Shown here piece by piece: positions 45,909-55,088 of a stretch of DNA of 59,080 nucleotides. Origin of the DNA: Candidatus Zixiibacteriota bacterium. GTDB taxonomy: Bacteria; Zixibacteria; MSB-5A5; RBG-16-43-9. Location: positions 1 to 59,080 of the forward strand of contig JAUYBY010000010.1 of assembly GCA_030692925.1 (NCBI GenBank). The letters are read 5' to 3'. The notes below the pieces were generated by a model that was given only the letters and a program-made list of their open reading frames with translations, made no database searches and was not told the origin of the DNA. A program made the position numbers and the translations under genes. How positions within the stretch are numbered: position 1 is the first letter of the stretch; the number at the start of each line of letters is the position of its first letter.

Positions 45909-48269
45909 TCATTCCTTTAATTTAACTATCATCACTCCTGCTCCCCCTTCCTCTAACGTACCCATCCTGGTCTCTTTTACCCGATGATGTCCAGTGAGAA
46001 ATTTCCCTATCTTTTCCCTCAACGCTCCGGTTCCCTTGCCGTGAATTAAAACCACCTCAGATAAGCCAGCTAAATAGGCATCGTCTAAATATTTATCCAC
46101 CTTATCGATTGCCTCATCTGAGGTCAAGCCTCTTAAATCCATTTCTGGCGAAATATCCTTGACTGAATATAACTCATATTTAGTCGAGGATAAAGGCTCC
46201 TCTTTCTTTTTTTCCTTGACTAAAGACAGCTCGCTCTGTTCCACAGTGTACGTAAAGTTGCCGATCTTGAGCTTTACTTTACCTGCTTTGTCCGGCTCAG
46301 ACAGAACCTCACCTTCCATCTTTAAAGACTCGATCCAGACCAAATCGCCGGGCTTTATGGACTCCTTAAGGGAAGGAGTCTTTCCCTCTAGATTTTCCAA
46401 GTCTTCTTCTAAGTTCTTTTTCGTCTGTTCCAGATATGTGTGAGCTTGTTTTATAATCTCCTTTTGAGCCTTTGTGCTTTTCAATTCGGAGATGAGATGT
46501 TCGATCTCCACCCTGGTCTTCTCCACCAGCTCTCTTGATTCCCTGAGTGCTTTGGTCTTTAGCTCCTTTTGACTTGACTCAAACTTTTTTAATCTATCCT
46601 GATAAAGATTCAAAAGCTCATCTGAGACTTTTTTTTGCTCCTCTATTGCTTTTCTATTCTCCCTTACCACTTTTAGATTTCTTTCCAGCTCCTCTAAAAG
46701 CAGACCCAGATCCTTTTCCTTGGTGCCTAAAAGCTCAAAAGATTTCTGGATTATGTTCTCTGGCATACCCAATCTTCTGGCGATTTCTATTCCGTAACTT
46801 CCCCCCGGGTAACCGATCTGGAACCTGTATGTGGGCTTAAGGCTTTCCTTGTCAAATTCCAGAGAAGCGTTTTCCACCTCTGGATAGATCTGAGCTAAGG
46901 TTTTCAAAACCCCCTGATGAGTAGTTATCACCGTTCTTACTTTTTTCTGAATCAGGTCTGCAATGATTGCTTCTCCCAAAGCCACTCCTTCTTTTGGATC
47001 AGTGCCTGAACCTAATTCATCTAAGAGGACCAAGCTGCTTTCATCTGCTTCTTTTAAAGCTTTGATTATCTGACCCATATGAGAGGAAAAAGTGGATAAG
47101 GACATCTCTATGGACTGTTCATCTCCTATATCTGCGAAGACCTGCTTGAAAATCGGAAGGGTGGAGCCGAGTTCTGCCGGTATATGAAGCCCGGCTTGAG
47201 CCAGCAGGGCTGTGATTCCTATGGTCTTTAAAGCTACAGTCTTTCCACCGGTATTAGGCCCGGTGATGATCAAAACGCTGAATCTTTTACCCAAATCTAA
47301 AGAAAGGGGAACAATCTCTTCCTTGGATAACATACCGGAAAGAGATAAAATAGGATGACGGGCATCTTTAAGATTAAGATAACCCTCAGCATTAAACCTT
47401 GGCTCGTTCCCCTTGCACTCTAAGGATAAAAGCGCTTTGGAATAGATGAAATCCAGCTCCGCTATTACCTCTAAAGAAATCTGAAGGTCCTCAATATCTT
47501 TTCTGATCAGGGAAGTCAATTCCTTTAAAATCTTCTCTATCTCATTTTTCTCCTCAAGCTCCAATTCCCTTTGTTTGTTGTTCAACTCCACCACTGGCAA
47601 AGGCTCAACAAAAAGAGTAGCCCCGGAACTGGAGCGATCATGCACAATCCCTTTGCTTTTGTGAAACTCCTCTGCTGGAAGGGAGACCACATACCTCCCC
47701 TCCCTTAAAGTAACGATCTCCTCTTGTGTCTCCCTTTTTTTTATTTTTAAAAGACCTTGTAGTTTCTCCAAAATCTTGTTTCGATTGGTATTCTTTCCCT
47801 GTCTGATCGAAAAAAGAGCAGAGGTGGCATTATCTTTTATCTCGCCTGAGGAATCTATGGCCTTATTTATAGCTTTGGACAGCTCGTCGAATCGTTTGAG
47901 CTTGGAAATCAGAGAGGTCATCTGTGGATATTTTTTTTCTTTTTCCTGGATGAATTTGAGGAGCAGCCGGCAGAGTTTGAGCATCTCCTCGATCTTCAGA
48001 AACTCTCTCGGCTCTAAATATCCTCCGATCCTTTCAGCTTTTTTAAAAGAACCGGAAAGGTCTGGGATTGAATAAAGAGGGAACTTCTCCTCGAACTGCA
48101 AGATCTCTTTTAACTCGGTTGTATCCTTCTGCCATTTTGAGATAAGCTCCTGTTCCGTGACTGGAAAAAGAGAAGCTGCTTTTTTCTTACCTAACTCCGA
48201 TAAGCACTTAGACTCCAAAATCCTTTTAATCTTGTCAAATTCTAAAACTCTGAGAGTATGTTCGTCCAA
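45909..48269 (-). CDS. mutS2: MutS2 with C-terminal Smr nuclease domain
   Basis: A 786-residue MutS2: N-terminal core and clamp, ATPase with Walker A GPNTGGKTVALKT (about 336-348), VLLDELGSGTDP Walker B, a long coiled coil (about 515-625), KOW-like region, and the Smr domain DLRGLTSDEAI ... LIHGKGTGALR at the end. It suppresses recombination and, in Bacillus, rescues collided ribosomes. The start appears to be a TTG at 48269. Full length, no lesions. Confidence 0.94.
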   Translation of the reverse strand: MDEHTLRVLEFDKIKRILESKCLSELGKKKAASLFPVTEQELISKWQKDTTELKEILQFEEKFPLYSIPDLSGSFKKAERIGGYLEPREFLKIEEMLKLCRLLLKFIQEKEKKYPQMTSLISKLKRFDELSKAINKAIDSSGEIKDNATSALFSIRQGKNTNRNKILEKLQGLLKIKKRETQEEIVTLREGRYVVSLPAEEFHKSKGIVHDRSSSGATLFVEPLPVVELNNKQRELELEEKNEIEKILKELTSLIRKDIEDLQISLEVIAELDFIYSKALLSLECKGNEPRFNAEGYLNLKDARHPILSLSGMLSKEEIVPLSLDLGKRFSVLIITGPNTGGKTVALKTIGITALLAQAGLHIPAELGSTLPIFKQVFADIGDEQSIEMSLSTFSSHMGQIIKALKEADESSLVLLDELGSGTDPKEGVALGEAIIADLIQKKVRTVITTHQGVLKTLAQIYPEVENASLEFDKESLKPTYRFQIGYPGGSYGIEIARRLGMPENIIQKSFELLGTKEKDLGLLLEELERNLKVVRENRKAIEEQKKVSDELLNLYQDRLKKFESSQKELKTKALRESRELVEKTRVEIEHLISELKSTKAQKEIIKQAHTYLEQTKKNLEEDLENLEGKTPSLKESIKPGDLVWIESLKMEGEVLSEPDKAGKVKLKIGNFTYTVEQSELSLVKEKKKEEPLSSTKYELYSVKDISPEMDLRGLTSDEAIDKVDKYLDDAYLAGLSEVVLIHGKGTGALREKIGKFLTGHHRVKETRMGTLEEGGAGVMIVKLKE

Positions 48270-48275
48270 AGAAGG

Positions 48276-48320
48276 CTCAAAGGTTAAATCCGCCTTCGGC
48301 GGAAAGGGTTAAAGGGTTGG
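48276..48320. repeat. TTAACC/TTGAACC array with CCGCC hairpin
   Basis: GGTTAAATCCGCCTTCGGCGG followed by AAAGGGTTAAAGGGTT: the same composite as in the biotin carboxylase gene (29745-29792), in opposite orientation. Confidence 0.7.
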
Positions 48321-48367
48321 ATCCAGCTTTATAAGGATAAACTCCTAAACTTGTTCTGACTGTTTTT

Positions 48368-49015
48368 CTATTTATTCCCTTTTCCGAAATATTCGTCCAG
48401 GTCCTGGGCAATTATCTCTGCTCGATTCGTTCTCATGGGAGGGGTTCTGCCCAGAGATTCCCAGGGGCTTTTGACCCCTTCTGGCGACTCCTGTTTTAGA
48501 GCCACCTTGAGCTTGTCCACAAAAGAGGTGCTCTGCGGATGGAGAAAAACAGACTCCTGATAGATCAAAGGGATCGACCCCCGGATCAAAGGTCCCAGAG
48601 TAGATGTATCTATCTTGTTGGTCAAACTCAAAGGCAGAGGCGGAAAGATCAAAAGGATCAGAACAAATCCTAACACTATCCATCCCTGAAAGAAACCAAA
48701 AATTATGCCACCGAACTTGTCTATCTTCCCCAGCGGATTTAGAGAAGCCGCCTTATAGAACAAAAAGGCTAAGAGTTTAACTACCAGATAAACCAAGGCG
48801 AAAAGGAAGATCAGGCTAAAAAGGGAAACCACCACCGGCGAGACCTTCATATTGGACAAAACCCTTAAGGTTACTTTATCCACATAGTTGATGGACACAA
48901 TCACCCCAAGGAAAAGGCCGATGGTTCCCATAATCCCGCTGAAGATTCCACGCTTTGACCCGATGAAAATCGCCACCAAAAGCAAAGCGATTAAAACGTA
49001 ATCAATCCAGTTCAT
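48368..49015 (-). CDS. cvpA: CvpA family membrane protein
   Basis: A 215-residue protein with four membrane helices in the first 135 residues (starting NWIDYVLIALLLVAIFIGSKRGIFSG, typical of CvpA) and a polar C-terminal tail. CvpA proteins affect colicin V export and envelope stress; the mechanism is unclear. GAGGG precedes the ATG. Its start overlaps the end of the small Toprim-like gene by 14 bases. In related genomes cvpA next to mutS2 is common. Confidence 0.88.
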   Translation of the reverse strand: MNWIDYVLIALLLVAIFIGSKRGIFSGIMGTIGLFLGVIVSINYVDKVTLRVLSNMKVSPVVVSLFSLIFLFALVYLVVKLLAFLFYKAASLNPLGKIDKFGGIIFGFFQGWIVLGFVLILLIFPPLPLSLTNKIDTSTLGPLIRGSIPLIYQESVFLHPQSTSFVDKLKVALKQESPEGVKSPWESLGRTPPMRTNRAEIIAQDLDEYFGKGNK

Positions 49016-49489
49016 CTTTCCCTCCTTTCAATTCAAATTTTCCTTTTAAAAATCCTTCTAAAGTTTTTATCATTACACTTTTTCCCTTTATATCTTCTAT
49101 TAGTTTCACAATTCTTTCGGGTTTAATAGTCAAAAGCTCGTGTAATTCACTAGCATCATTAGATAAGCCATACTTGGAAATATCTATTTCTCTTTCTTTT
49201 GCAGCTTTTAAGACCCATTCTTCTATTCTCGGGCATAAAACAATCAAATATTTTTTATTTTTTCATCATGCAAGAGTCTAATTTGATTATCATTTGAAAG
49301 ATGTTTTAATGCTTTAAAATAACTTGGTGGGTTACTTCCGGGATCTTCATCTACTAATCCTACGGAATTTGTGTTATTCCTCAGTTTATTACAAACTTTT
49401 CCTTTGTCGCCAGCATGACGTATCTCTTGCCTAGGTAAACCGAGTGTTTTTACCAAGATTTTGTCAGGGTTACATTCCACATATATCAT
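49002..49489 (-). CDS. Small Toprim-like partner of the AAA ATPase, with a -1 frameshift
   Basis: Not assigned to a named family. Two frames join into one protein of about 161 residues: 49489 to about 49253, then the -1 frame down to 49002. The junction is the slippery heptamer A AAA AAT (49256-49250); shifting there gives KKYLIVLCPRIEEW, a continuous strand-like sequence, whereas the zero frame stops two codons later. Acidic motifs YVECNPD, GLVDEDPG and CPRIEEW resemble a reduced Toprim fold. Start overlaps the ATPase stop (ATGA). If no shift occurs, an 81-residue N-terminal piece is made, and a TTG (49247) could restart the second half. Confidence 0.6.
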
Positions 49490-50451
49490 TCTTTCTCCGT
49501 GAATTCGTCAAGGTTAAAAAATATGCTTTCATCGCGGTCAAGAGTTTCAGACATCTCTTTTTCAGTGAGTAGTCTAACCTTCGTCTGATAATCCTCAAAA
49601 TAGGTAATGAAAATTCCGATATCCTCCTTCGGGGCTTTTGCTAAAACTGGCAGAAGGAAATATGGATTATGGGTTGAGATAAAGTATTGATTAGTCTTAT
49701 CCAGAGCTATTCTCTCAGCCAAGAATTTAGTATAATAAGGAAAAGCATGAGCTTCAGGTTCTTCGAAAATGATGATAGAATCTTTGTTTGTCTCTATCGC
49801 TGCAAGGTGAAAAATAATTCTCAGTAAGGTATCAGAAACCAGAGATAAAGGAAGAGAAATTATTACATCTTCTTTCTCTTTTTGTATTGCTATTTCCTGC
49901 TCCTGAAGTTTTAAGACAATCTTAAGACCATACTCACTAAATATATCAGCCACTAATTTTCTCAAAGCTCTATTAGTTTGAATGGCAAATAAAAGATTTT
50001 CCCCTCTTGGCGGAAGAAGGAAACTATATTCCTGTCTAGTAAATTTATCTCCTAAGGCAAATCTATAAAATTTGAACGGCGAATTTCCTGAGCCTCCTGA
50101 AGTACCTCCAAGATTGTAACCATAATTAAAATCAAAATGGAAAATCTTTTTCTCTTTATCACCCCCGCTTCCAATAAACATCTGATCTGAAAACTTTATT
50201 TCATAATAATAATCATCTGCGGTAATCATTATTTTTTCACTTAACTCCAGGTCATTAAAAAGGTTTGCATAGTTATTTCCAAATCTGACCAAGTCTCCGA
50301 TCTTTCCATACATATAAGAAAAAAACCCAATACTTTCTAGGATATTAGATTTCCCTGCATTTGGCTTACCAATAAAGACATTTATTTTTTTACAGTCTAA
50401 CTCGAGATTTTTTATCGATTTAAAGTTTTGAATGTTCAAATTTTTTATCAT
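49486..50451 (-). CDS. AAA15/OLD-like ATPase
   Basis: A 321-residue ABC/SMC-type ATPase without coiled-coil arm: start IKNLNIQNFKSIKNLELDCKK, Walker A GKPNAGKSNILES (about 28-40), Walker B IIIFEEPEAHAFP (about 231-243), and FISTHNPYFLLP switch His. Such ATPases pair with nucleases in OLD, Abi and retron-type defence systems, and with Toprim partners in particular. Strong AGGAGG site; own promoter at 50513-50540; A+T-rich relative to neighbours. The Toprim-like small gene follows with a 4-base overlap. Defence function is inference. Confidence 0.8.
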   Translation of the reverse strand: MIKNLNIQNFKSIKNLELDCKKINVFIGKPNAGKSNILESIGFFSYMYGKIGDLVRFGNNYANLFNDLELSEKIMITADDYYYEIKFSDQMFIGSGGDKEKKIFHFDFNYGYNLGGTSGGSGNSPFKFYRFALGDKFTRQEYSFLLPPRGENLLFAIQTNRALRKLVADIFSEYGLKIVLKLQEQEIAIQKEKEDVIISLPLSLVSDTLLRIIFHLAAIETNKDSIIIFEEPEAHAFPYYTKFLAERIALDKTNQYFISTHNPYFLLPVLAKAPKEDIGIFITYFEDYQTKVRLLTEKEMSETLDRDESIFFNLDEFTEKE

Positions 50452-50512
50452 TATTTAACCCTCCTTAAGTCAGAGTATTTGAGTTCAAGTAAAAGCTCCT
50501 TTTGTAAACCAT

Positions 50513-50540
50513 AATTTAATCCTATGTCACGGCTTGGCAA
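50513..50540 (-). promoter_or_regulatory. Putative promoter of the ATPase operon
   Basis: TTGCCA (50540-50535), 16-base spacer, TAAATT (50518-50513); start near 50506, leader about 55 bases. Confidence 0.5.
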
Positions 50541-50706
50541 GTTATTTTTTTAGTATTTATAAGAAAGATTAGGTCAAGATTTTGTATGAGAACTTTGAAA
50601 AATCTGCACTGCGGGGCTGGGAGCCCCGCCTACGAGAGCTTAATATATAAAAAACAGGCATGGATGCCTGTTTTACCCTCTCTAATTGGAAACCTAAAGG
50701 TTTCCG
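50541..50706. repeat. Stem-loops
   Basis: GCGGGGCTGGGAGCCCCGC (50612-50630), AAAACAGGCATGGATGCCTGTTTT (50651-50674) and GGAAACCTAAAGGTTTCC (50687-50704), the last ending at the stop of the next gene. Confidence 0.75.
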
Positions 50707-51285
50707 CTACAAAAGGAGCAGAATCTGCATAACCAGACCTGATAAAATAGGCACGCTGAGATTATCATCTATCGGAATACTCAGGGCTTCGACTGCAGTT
50801 GCGACCAATGCCCCGATGGCTCCAATCCAGAAAGGTAAGCCCGGAAGCACCAGAGCAACCAGAAGACAGATGGATAAAAAAGCCAGACTTCCTTCTAAGC
50901 TTTTTTTCTCTATTTTGGTCCTGCCATAAACCCTCCCCACCAGAGCGGCTGCAATATCTCCAAGGATGACATAAACAATAGCCGCTATGGCAACTTTTTT
51001 GTCAAAGAAAAGTATAGATAAAGCAGAAGCGGAAAGTATGTGACTTGAGCCGGTCAGGGAGTAGCTTTCATGTTCTCTTAAAATGGGACCTAAAAACCAG
51101 TTAAAAAAATTGGCTAAAGGAAGTTTCCGGAGCCTGATTATGTCGACCAGGATCGAACCAAGGGCGAAAGGGACAAGAATTAAAAGAGCTATCTTCTTGG
51201 GAAGGAGATAATATCCTATGGGAATAGTCAGGGCGAATAGATGCATACCCTTCCTTTTGAACTCGTTATAAAGAGATATCTCCAA
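50707..51285 (-). CDS. Dolichol/phytol kinase-like membrane protein
   Basis: A 192-residue polytopic membrane protein of the CTP-dependent polyprenol/diacylglycerol kinase group (SEC59/VTE5-like). Seen: FKRKGMHLFALTIPIGYYLL start, a conserved GSSHILSASALSILFFDKKVAI and GDIAAALVGRVYGRTKIEKKSLEGS, the nucleotide-binding block of the family, and six or so helices. It could phosphorylate a polyprenol or another lipid alcohol. The start seems to be a TTG at 51285. Confidence 0.75.
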   Translation of the reverse strand: MEISLYNEFKRKGMHLFALTIPIGYYLLPKKIALLILVPFALGSILVDIIRLRKLPLANFFNWFLGPILREHESYSLTGSSHILSASALSILFFDKKVAIAAIVYVILGDIAAALVGRVYGRTKIEKKSLEGSLAFLSICLLVALVLPGLPFWIGAIGALVATAVEALSIPIDDNLSVPILSGLVMQILLLL

Positions 51286-51511
51286 GGATTTCTCAAGAAA
51301 ATTTATTGCCAGTTATTCTGGTAGGTCAGACATTCTTGTCTGACAGCAAGAAACAGTTAATGTAGGGACAGCCCTTGTGGCTGTCCGCATTACTGTTCGG
51401 ACAGGGACAAGCCCTGTCCCTACACTCTATTTTTTAAAGTAGTGGTATACTTCTATCCTTGGAGGTCTAAAGACCTCCGCTACACTGCTAAAGTTTTTTC
51501 TTCTTTACAGG
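51286..51511. repeat. Intergenic stem-loop cluster
   Basis: GTCAGACATTCTTGTCTGAC (51325-51344), a GGGACAGCCC-type double hairpin (51361-51423) and GGAGGTCTAAAGACCTCC (51463-51480). No gene. Confidence 0.8.
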
Positions 51512-53233
51512 TTAAAGCTTAAACTTCTTAACTAACTTTTCGTTAATCCAGATCTGCTGACCATCCCTTAATTTCTTTTGCCATTCCGCTCTGACTTTAC
51601 CTGCCTTCTCAGTGGTCACCAAATTTTTGATCTTGTCCTTGTACAACTCAACCGGGGAGTCACCTCTTCTTTCCACCACTTTGATAAGATGATACCCCCA
51701 GTCCGACTTTACCGGTCCGCCGACCTCGCCCACTTTCAATTGAGCTGCTGTTTTATAGAATTCCGCGGAGATGTCTTTATCGCTGATGAAACCTAAATCG
51801 TAGGCTACGTCACGGATCTCCTTTTCTCCGGGATAATATTCCTTAGCCATCTCCACAAAATCTGCCCCGTCTTTGATCTTTTTCAATACCTCCTCTGCTT
51901 TAAGGGAATCGCTGAAGATTATGTGATAAACGTGAATGGAGCTGTCCGGTGGAAACTGGTCCCGGTGTGCCAGATAATAGTCGTATACCTCAACATCGGT
52001 AGGGATATATCCCAGCAGAACTCCCTCATCCAGCACCCTTTTTCGGGCCACTTTCACCCGGTAATCGTTTACCTCCTTAACATATTCGGGGAGAGTATCA
52101 TATCCTCCTCTTCTCGCCGCCAGGACCAGAAGGTTAAAAAGGGAGATCTTATCCACCAGAAGTTTCTTTTCGTCTTCTAAAGTCAGGTCATCTTTTTGTA
52201 GATACTGTTTATATGGTTCTAATTCTCCTCTGTATTTTAAAAATTTTACAGTATCCTGATTATCGATGCTTAGGACCCAGGGATCGCCATTGACCGAATC
52301 CGGGTTCTGGTTCAAAACCTCTTCATTGAAAACGTAATTGGCCCGTTTCTTCTGGTCCAAAATGTAGTCATCCGCTTTTTCCCTTTGCTTGTCTTTTGCC
52401 AGACTGGATTTTATCCTGTCGATTAAATCCTTATTTAACTCCACCACCTCTGATGGTTTTTTATCCGTGTACTTCAGAATGTGATAACCGAATTTTGTCT
52501 TGAGAGGCTTGGAGATCTCATTCGGCTGAAGAGTCGAAAGCTGCTCCTCAAACTCCTTCAGCATCCTTCCCCTGGGAAGATACCCCAGCTCCCCCCCTTT
52601 TTCTCGGGTCCCATCTTCCTGGGAGTACTGCCTGGCTAAAGCCGCAAAATCCTCTCCCTTCTTAACCCTTTGGTAGACCGACTCGATCTTCTCCAGAGCT
52701 TTTTTTTCAGCCTGTTTTGCCTTTTTGGAGTTTCCTTTCTGTAAGGTATCAGTTTCTATTTTGATCAAGATATGGCTGACCTTAAACTGCTCTGGTTTGG
52801 TGAAAAGCTTCTCCCGGTTCTCATTATAGAAAACGGTTATCTCGCTATCCTGCACCTGAACCTTCTCGACTATCTCTTTCCGGAACAAGAGATCTAATAA
52901 GTGCTCGAGCGAATATTTTTCTTCCCTCTGTTTCCAGGCTTCATCCTTACTCACATCCAGTTTCTTGGCTTTTTGCTCCACTAACCTATCAGTGATCAGC
53001 GTCTCCAGGGCATCCCTCTTGGTCTTCTGTTCCTCAGCTTTATTATCTTTGGTAACGAAATTCAAGGACTCCAGTTTCTTTTTAAAATCCTCTTTGGTTA
53101 TAATCTCTCCGTTTACCTTTGCCGCAATATCCTTATTCTTTGAGCTGAACAGAAAGGCATTAGAATTTGTTGACAGGCTTAAGGAAAACAATCCCAAGGT
53201 GACCAGTTGAATAACTATTCTCGTTTTTTGCAT
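51512..53233 (-). CDS. Periplasmic SurA/PpiD-like peptidyl-prolyl isomerase, two parvulin domains
   Basis: A 573-residue exported foldase: signal peptide (core IVIQLVTLGLFSLSLS, residues 5-25), a SurA-like N-terminal helical domain, a first parvulin domain (about 145-260; KVSHILIKIE, FAALARQYSQEDGTREKGGELGYLPRG), and a second more degenerate one (about 425-530; VYHIIFSD, SDWGYHLIKVVER). It likely escorts outer-membrane proteins; the PorV-like barrel is encoded just upstream. Strong GAGGAGG site. Confidence 0.9.
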   Translation of the reverse strand: MQKTRIVIQLVTLGLFSLSLSTNSNAFLFSSKNKDIAAKVNGEIITKEDFKKKLESLNFVTKDNKAEEQKTKRDALETLITDRLVEQKAKKLDVSKDEAWKQREEKYSLEHLLDLLFRKEIVEKVQVQDSEITVFYNENREKLFTKPEQFKVSHILIKIETDTLQKGNSKKAKQAEKKALEKIESVYQRVKKGEDFAALARQYSQEDGTREKGGELGYLPRGRMLKEFEEQLSTLQPNEISKPLKTKFGYHILKYTDKKPSEVVELNKDLIDRIKSSLAKDKQREKADDYILDQKKRANYVFNEEVLNQNPDSVNGDPWVLSIDNQDTVKFLKYRGELEPYKQYLQKDDLTLEDEKKLLVDKISLFNLLVLAARRGGYDTLPEYVKEVNDYRVKVARKRVLDEGVLLGYIPTDVEVYDYYLAHRDQFPPDSSIHVYHIIFSDSLKAEEVLKKIKDGADFVEMAKEYYPGEKEIRDVAYDLGFISDKDISAEFYKTAAQLKVGEVGGPVKSDWGYHLIKVVERRGDSPVELYKDKIKNLVTTEKAGKVRAEWQKKLRDGQQIWINEKLVKKFKL

Positions 53234-53257
53234 ATCCTCCTCTTGCTGTGAATATCT

Positions 53258-54220
53258 TTAGAGTTTTACTTTTAGAGACACTCGATAACTATTATCCAAT
53301 TCTTTATGGTTTAAGAAAGCCAGATCAACGGCAAACTTTTTAAAGCTTAATCCTCCGCCCGCGCTGAAATTCCCTACATCAAACCCTAATCTGGCACTAA
53401 CCCGCTTCAGATAAACTACCTCCCAGCCATAATGCATATCCGCAGAGATATCACCCTGCCAGTACTGGGCAGCATATTTTCTTCCCTCGAAATTTAACTC
53501 CGTCTCAGTTGTAAAGATAAAATTAAAATCTCTGTACCCTTTGCTCAGGCTGAATCCGGTTCTTAAAGAAGGGGAGATAGTCTCTCGAGTGCCATTGTCA
53601 TAAGCTAACAGAGTGGAAACAGCATCTTTGAGATTTGCTCCTAAGCTCAGGAACTCGTATGGACTGTAGAGCAATCCTAAATCGATCCCCATTCCAAAAG
53701 CAGAATGATCGACTATATGGCGATAAATGATTTTGGCATTCCCTCCAAACGAAAGCTTGGGATTTTTTTGCTTGGCAAAGGAGAAAGTCAAAAGGTAATC
53801 TGCATGCCCGGCTTCTTTTTTTACGTAGGGACGGTTGGTGCTGCTTATCGGCTGACCCGGGTTGGGCAGGTCGGTTACCTTGATATCCCCACCACCCAGG
53901 CGCATCAGGCTTAATCCCAAAGTGGAGTTTTCAAATCGATTATGCAAAGGAATTGCCCAGGCTATGAAGTCATGATTTAAAAGGGAGCCGAAGGTCTCCG
54001 AATGCATAAAGACAAGCTCCTGAGAGGGAACTCTTGCCAGCCCGGCTGGATTCCAATAAGTAGCAGTGGCATCATCTGAAATCGCCACAAAGGCACCACC
54101 CATACCTAATGCCCTTGCCCCAACTCCTAAATTCAGAAATTCCCCGGCATATTTTTCTGAATATGCCTTATTGAAGACAAAAAGTAGAACTATGAATAGA
54201 AAAAGGAATTTTCTTATCAT
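53258..54220 (-). CDS. PorV/PorQ-like outer-membrane protein
   Basis: A 320-residue beta-barrel candidate with a signal peptide (FLFLFIVLLFVFNKAYS). The AGEFLNLGVGARALGMGGAFVAISDDATATYWNPAGLA block is the hallmark of the PorV/UPF0164 family in FCB bacteria, in which PorV serves type IX secretion; many distant members have unknown roles. Aromatic C-terminus SLKVKL fits a barrel. Coupled downstream to the double-parvulin gene (24 bases). Its presence supports an outer membrane. Confidence 0.85.
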   Translation of the reverse strand: MIRKFLFLFIVLLFVFNKAYSEKYAGEFLNLGVGARALGMGGAFVAISDDATATYWNPAGLARVPSQELVFMHSETFGSLLNHDFIAWAIPLHNRFENSTLGLSLMRLGGGDIKVTDLPNPGQPISSTNRPYVKKEAGHADYLLTFSFAKQKNPKLSFGGNAKIIYRHIVDHSAFGMGIDLGLLYSPYEFLSLGANLKDAVSTLLAYDNGTRETISPSLRTGFSLSKGYRDFNFIFTTETELNFEGRKYAAQYWQGDISADMHYGWEVVYLKRVSARLGFDVGNFSAGGGLSFKKFAVDLAFLNHKELDNSYRVSLKVKL

Positions 54221-54230
54221 ACCTCACCAA

Positions 54231-54259
54231 TAATAATTCCCGACGCAGGCAGTGTCAAC
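54231..54259 (-). promoter_or_regulatory. Consensus promoter very close to the PorV-like start codon
   Basis: TTGACA (54259-54254), 17-base spacer, TATTAT (54236-54231). Start expected near 54224, only about four bases before the ATG at 54220, which would cut off the GAGG ribosome site. Confidence 0.5.
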
Positions 54260-54444
54260 AAAATTCATTCTATTTTGTAGGGGCAGACCTGTCCTACGAC
54301 CTTGCTCAGGACGGTGAGCTTGTCGAACCGCGTGTCTGCCCTAAAAATTTGGGCGAACACATAGGTTCGCCCCTACGTTTGAACCTTTAGAAAATCTCGA
54401 TAAGAAAACCCTTTTTTTGTTTTTCCCTTTTTACTTTTTACGTC
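54260..54444. repeat. Interrupted stem-loop repeat
   Basis: GGGGCAGAC and GTCTGCCC arms (about 54280-54341) enclose an unrelated piece, CTCAGGACGGTGAGCTTGTCG; then GGGCGAAC/GTTCGCCC (54351-54374). No gene. Confidence 0.7.
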
Positions 54445-55017
54445 TTACTTCTTGCTTTTAGTTTTCGCTTCTTCCTTTTTCTCTTTGGTCAGCTCATCTT
54501 TTTTCTTCAGGTATTCATCATAGCTTATCTTCTTATACCAATCACCGCCGACGTAGGAGAGCATATTGGTAAACTCATTGGTCTGGACATATCCCACTAA
54601 AGGAGAGATCTTTTCTGCGGTTGGTTCCAAAAACCAGATAGTGGGATACCCCCTCACCGCATACTTGGCGGCAAGCTCTCTTTCCGTGATGCTGGCTTTG
54701 TCAACCTGCAGTGTGTTTCTGGAATCCCCGTTCACCTTTACGGTAACGAATTTGTCGGCCAAGAGCTTCTTTACCCCCTCATCTGTAAAGGTCAAGGCAT
54801 TCATTCTTTTGCAGTAACCGCACCAGTCAGTATAGAAAAAAACCATTACTTTTTTTCCATCTTTTTTGGCTTGCTCTAACCCCTGGTCATACCTTTGCCA
54901 GTTGATAGTTGCGGGGTTATCTTTGCGGGGAGCAGGTTTCTGGGAGAAAGCTTTTAGGCTTAAGGTGAAGAAAAACAGAACTGTGAGTAGGAAAAACTTT
55001 TTTGTAATTTTCGACAT
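54445..55017 (-). CDS. Exported thioredoxin-fold protein
   Basis: A 190-residue protein with signal peptide (FFLLTVLFFFTLSLKAFS) and a thioredoxin domain: WCGYCKRM active site (CxxC near residues 67-70) and cis-Pro in VRGYPTIWFLEP. The layout resembles thioredoxin-like DUF255/thiol:disulfide proteins of the periplasm. C-terminus is Lys-rich. The start is the ATG at 55017, with AAGGAGA before it; the frame continues nine codons upstream without a site. Confidence 0.85.
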   Translation of the reverse strand: MSKITKKFFLLTVLFFFTLSLKAFSQKPAPRKDNPATINWQRYDQGLEQAKKDGKKVMVFFYTDWCGYCKRMNALTFTDEGVKKLLADKFVTVKVNGDSRNTLQVDKASITERELAAKYAVRGYPTIWFLEPTAEKISPLVGYVQTNEFTNMLSYVGGDWYKKISYDEYLKKKDELTKEKKEEAKTKSKK

Positions 55018-55088
55018 AATCTCTCCTTGAAGAAACAGGTTCAAATATAATTTTTACGGGGAAGGTAAGTCATACGTTTGTTTTGACC

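Noticed and set aside
49002-49489. Toxin-antitoxin pair made of two 81-residue proteins
   Set aside because: The two frames join into one sensible chain across a slippery A run, and neither half alone resembles a toxin or an antitoxin.
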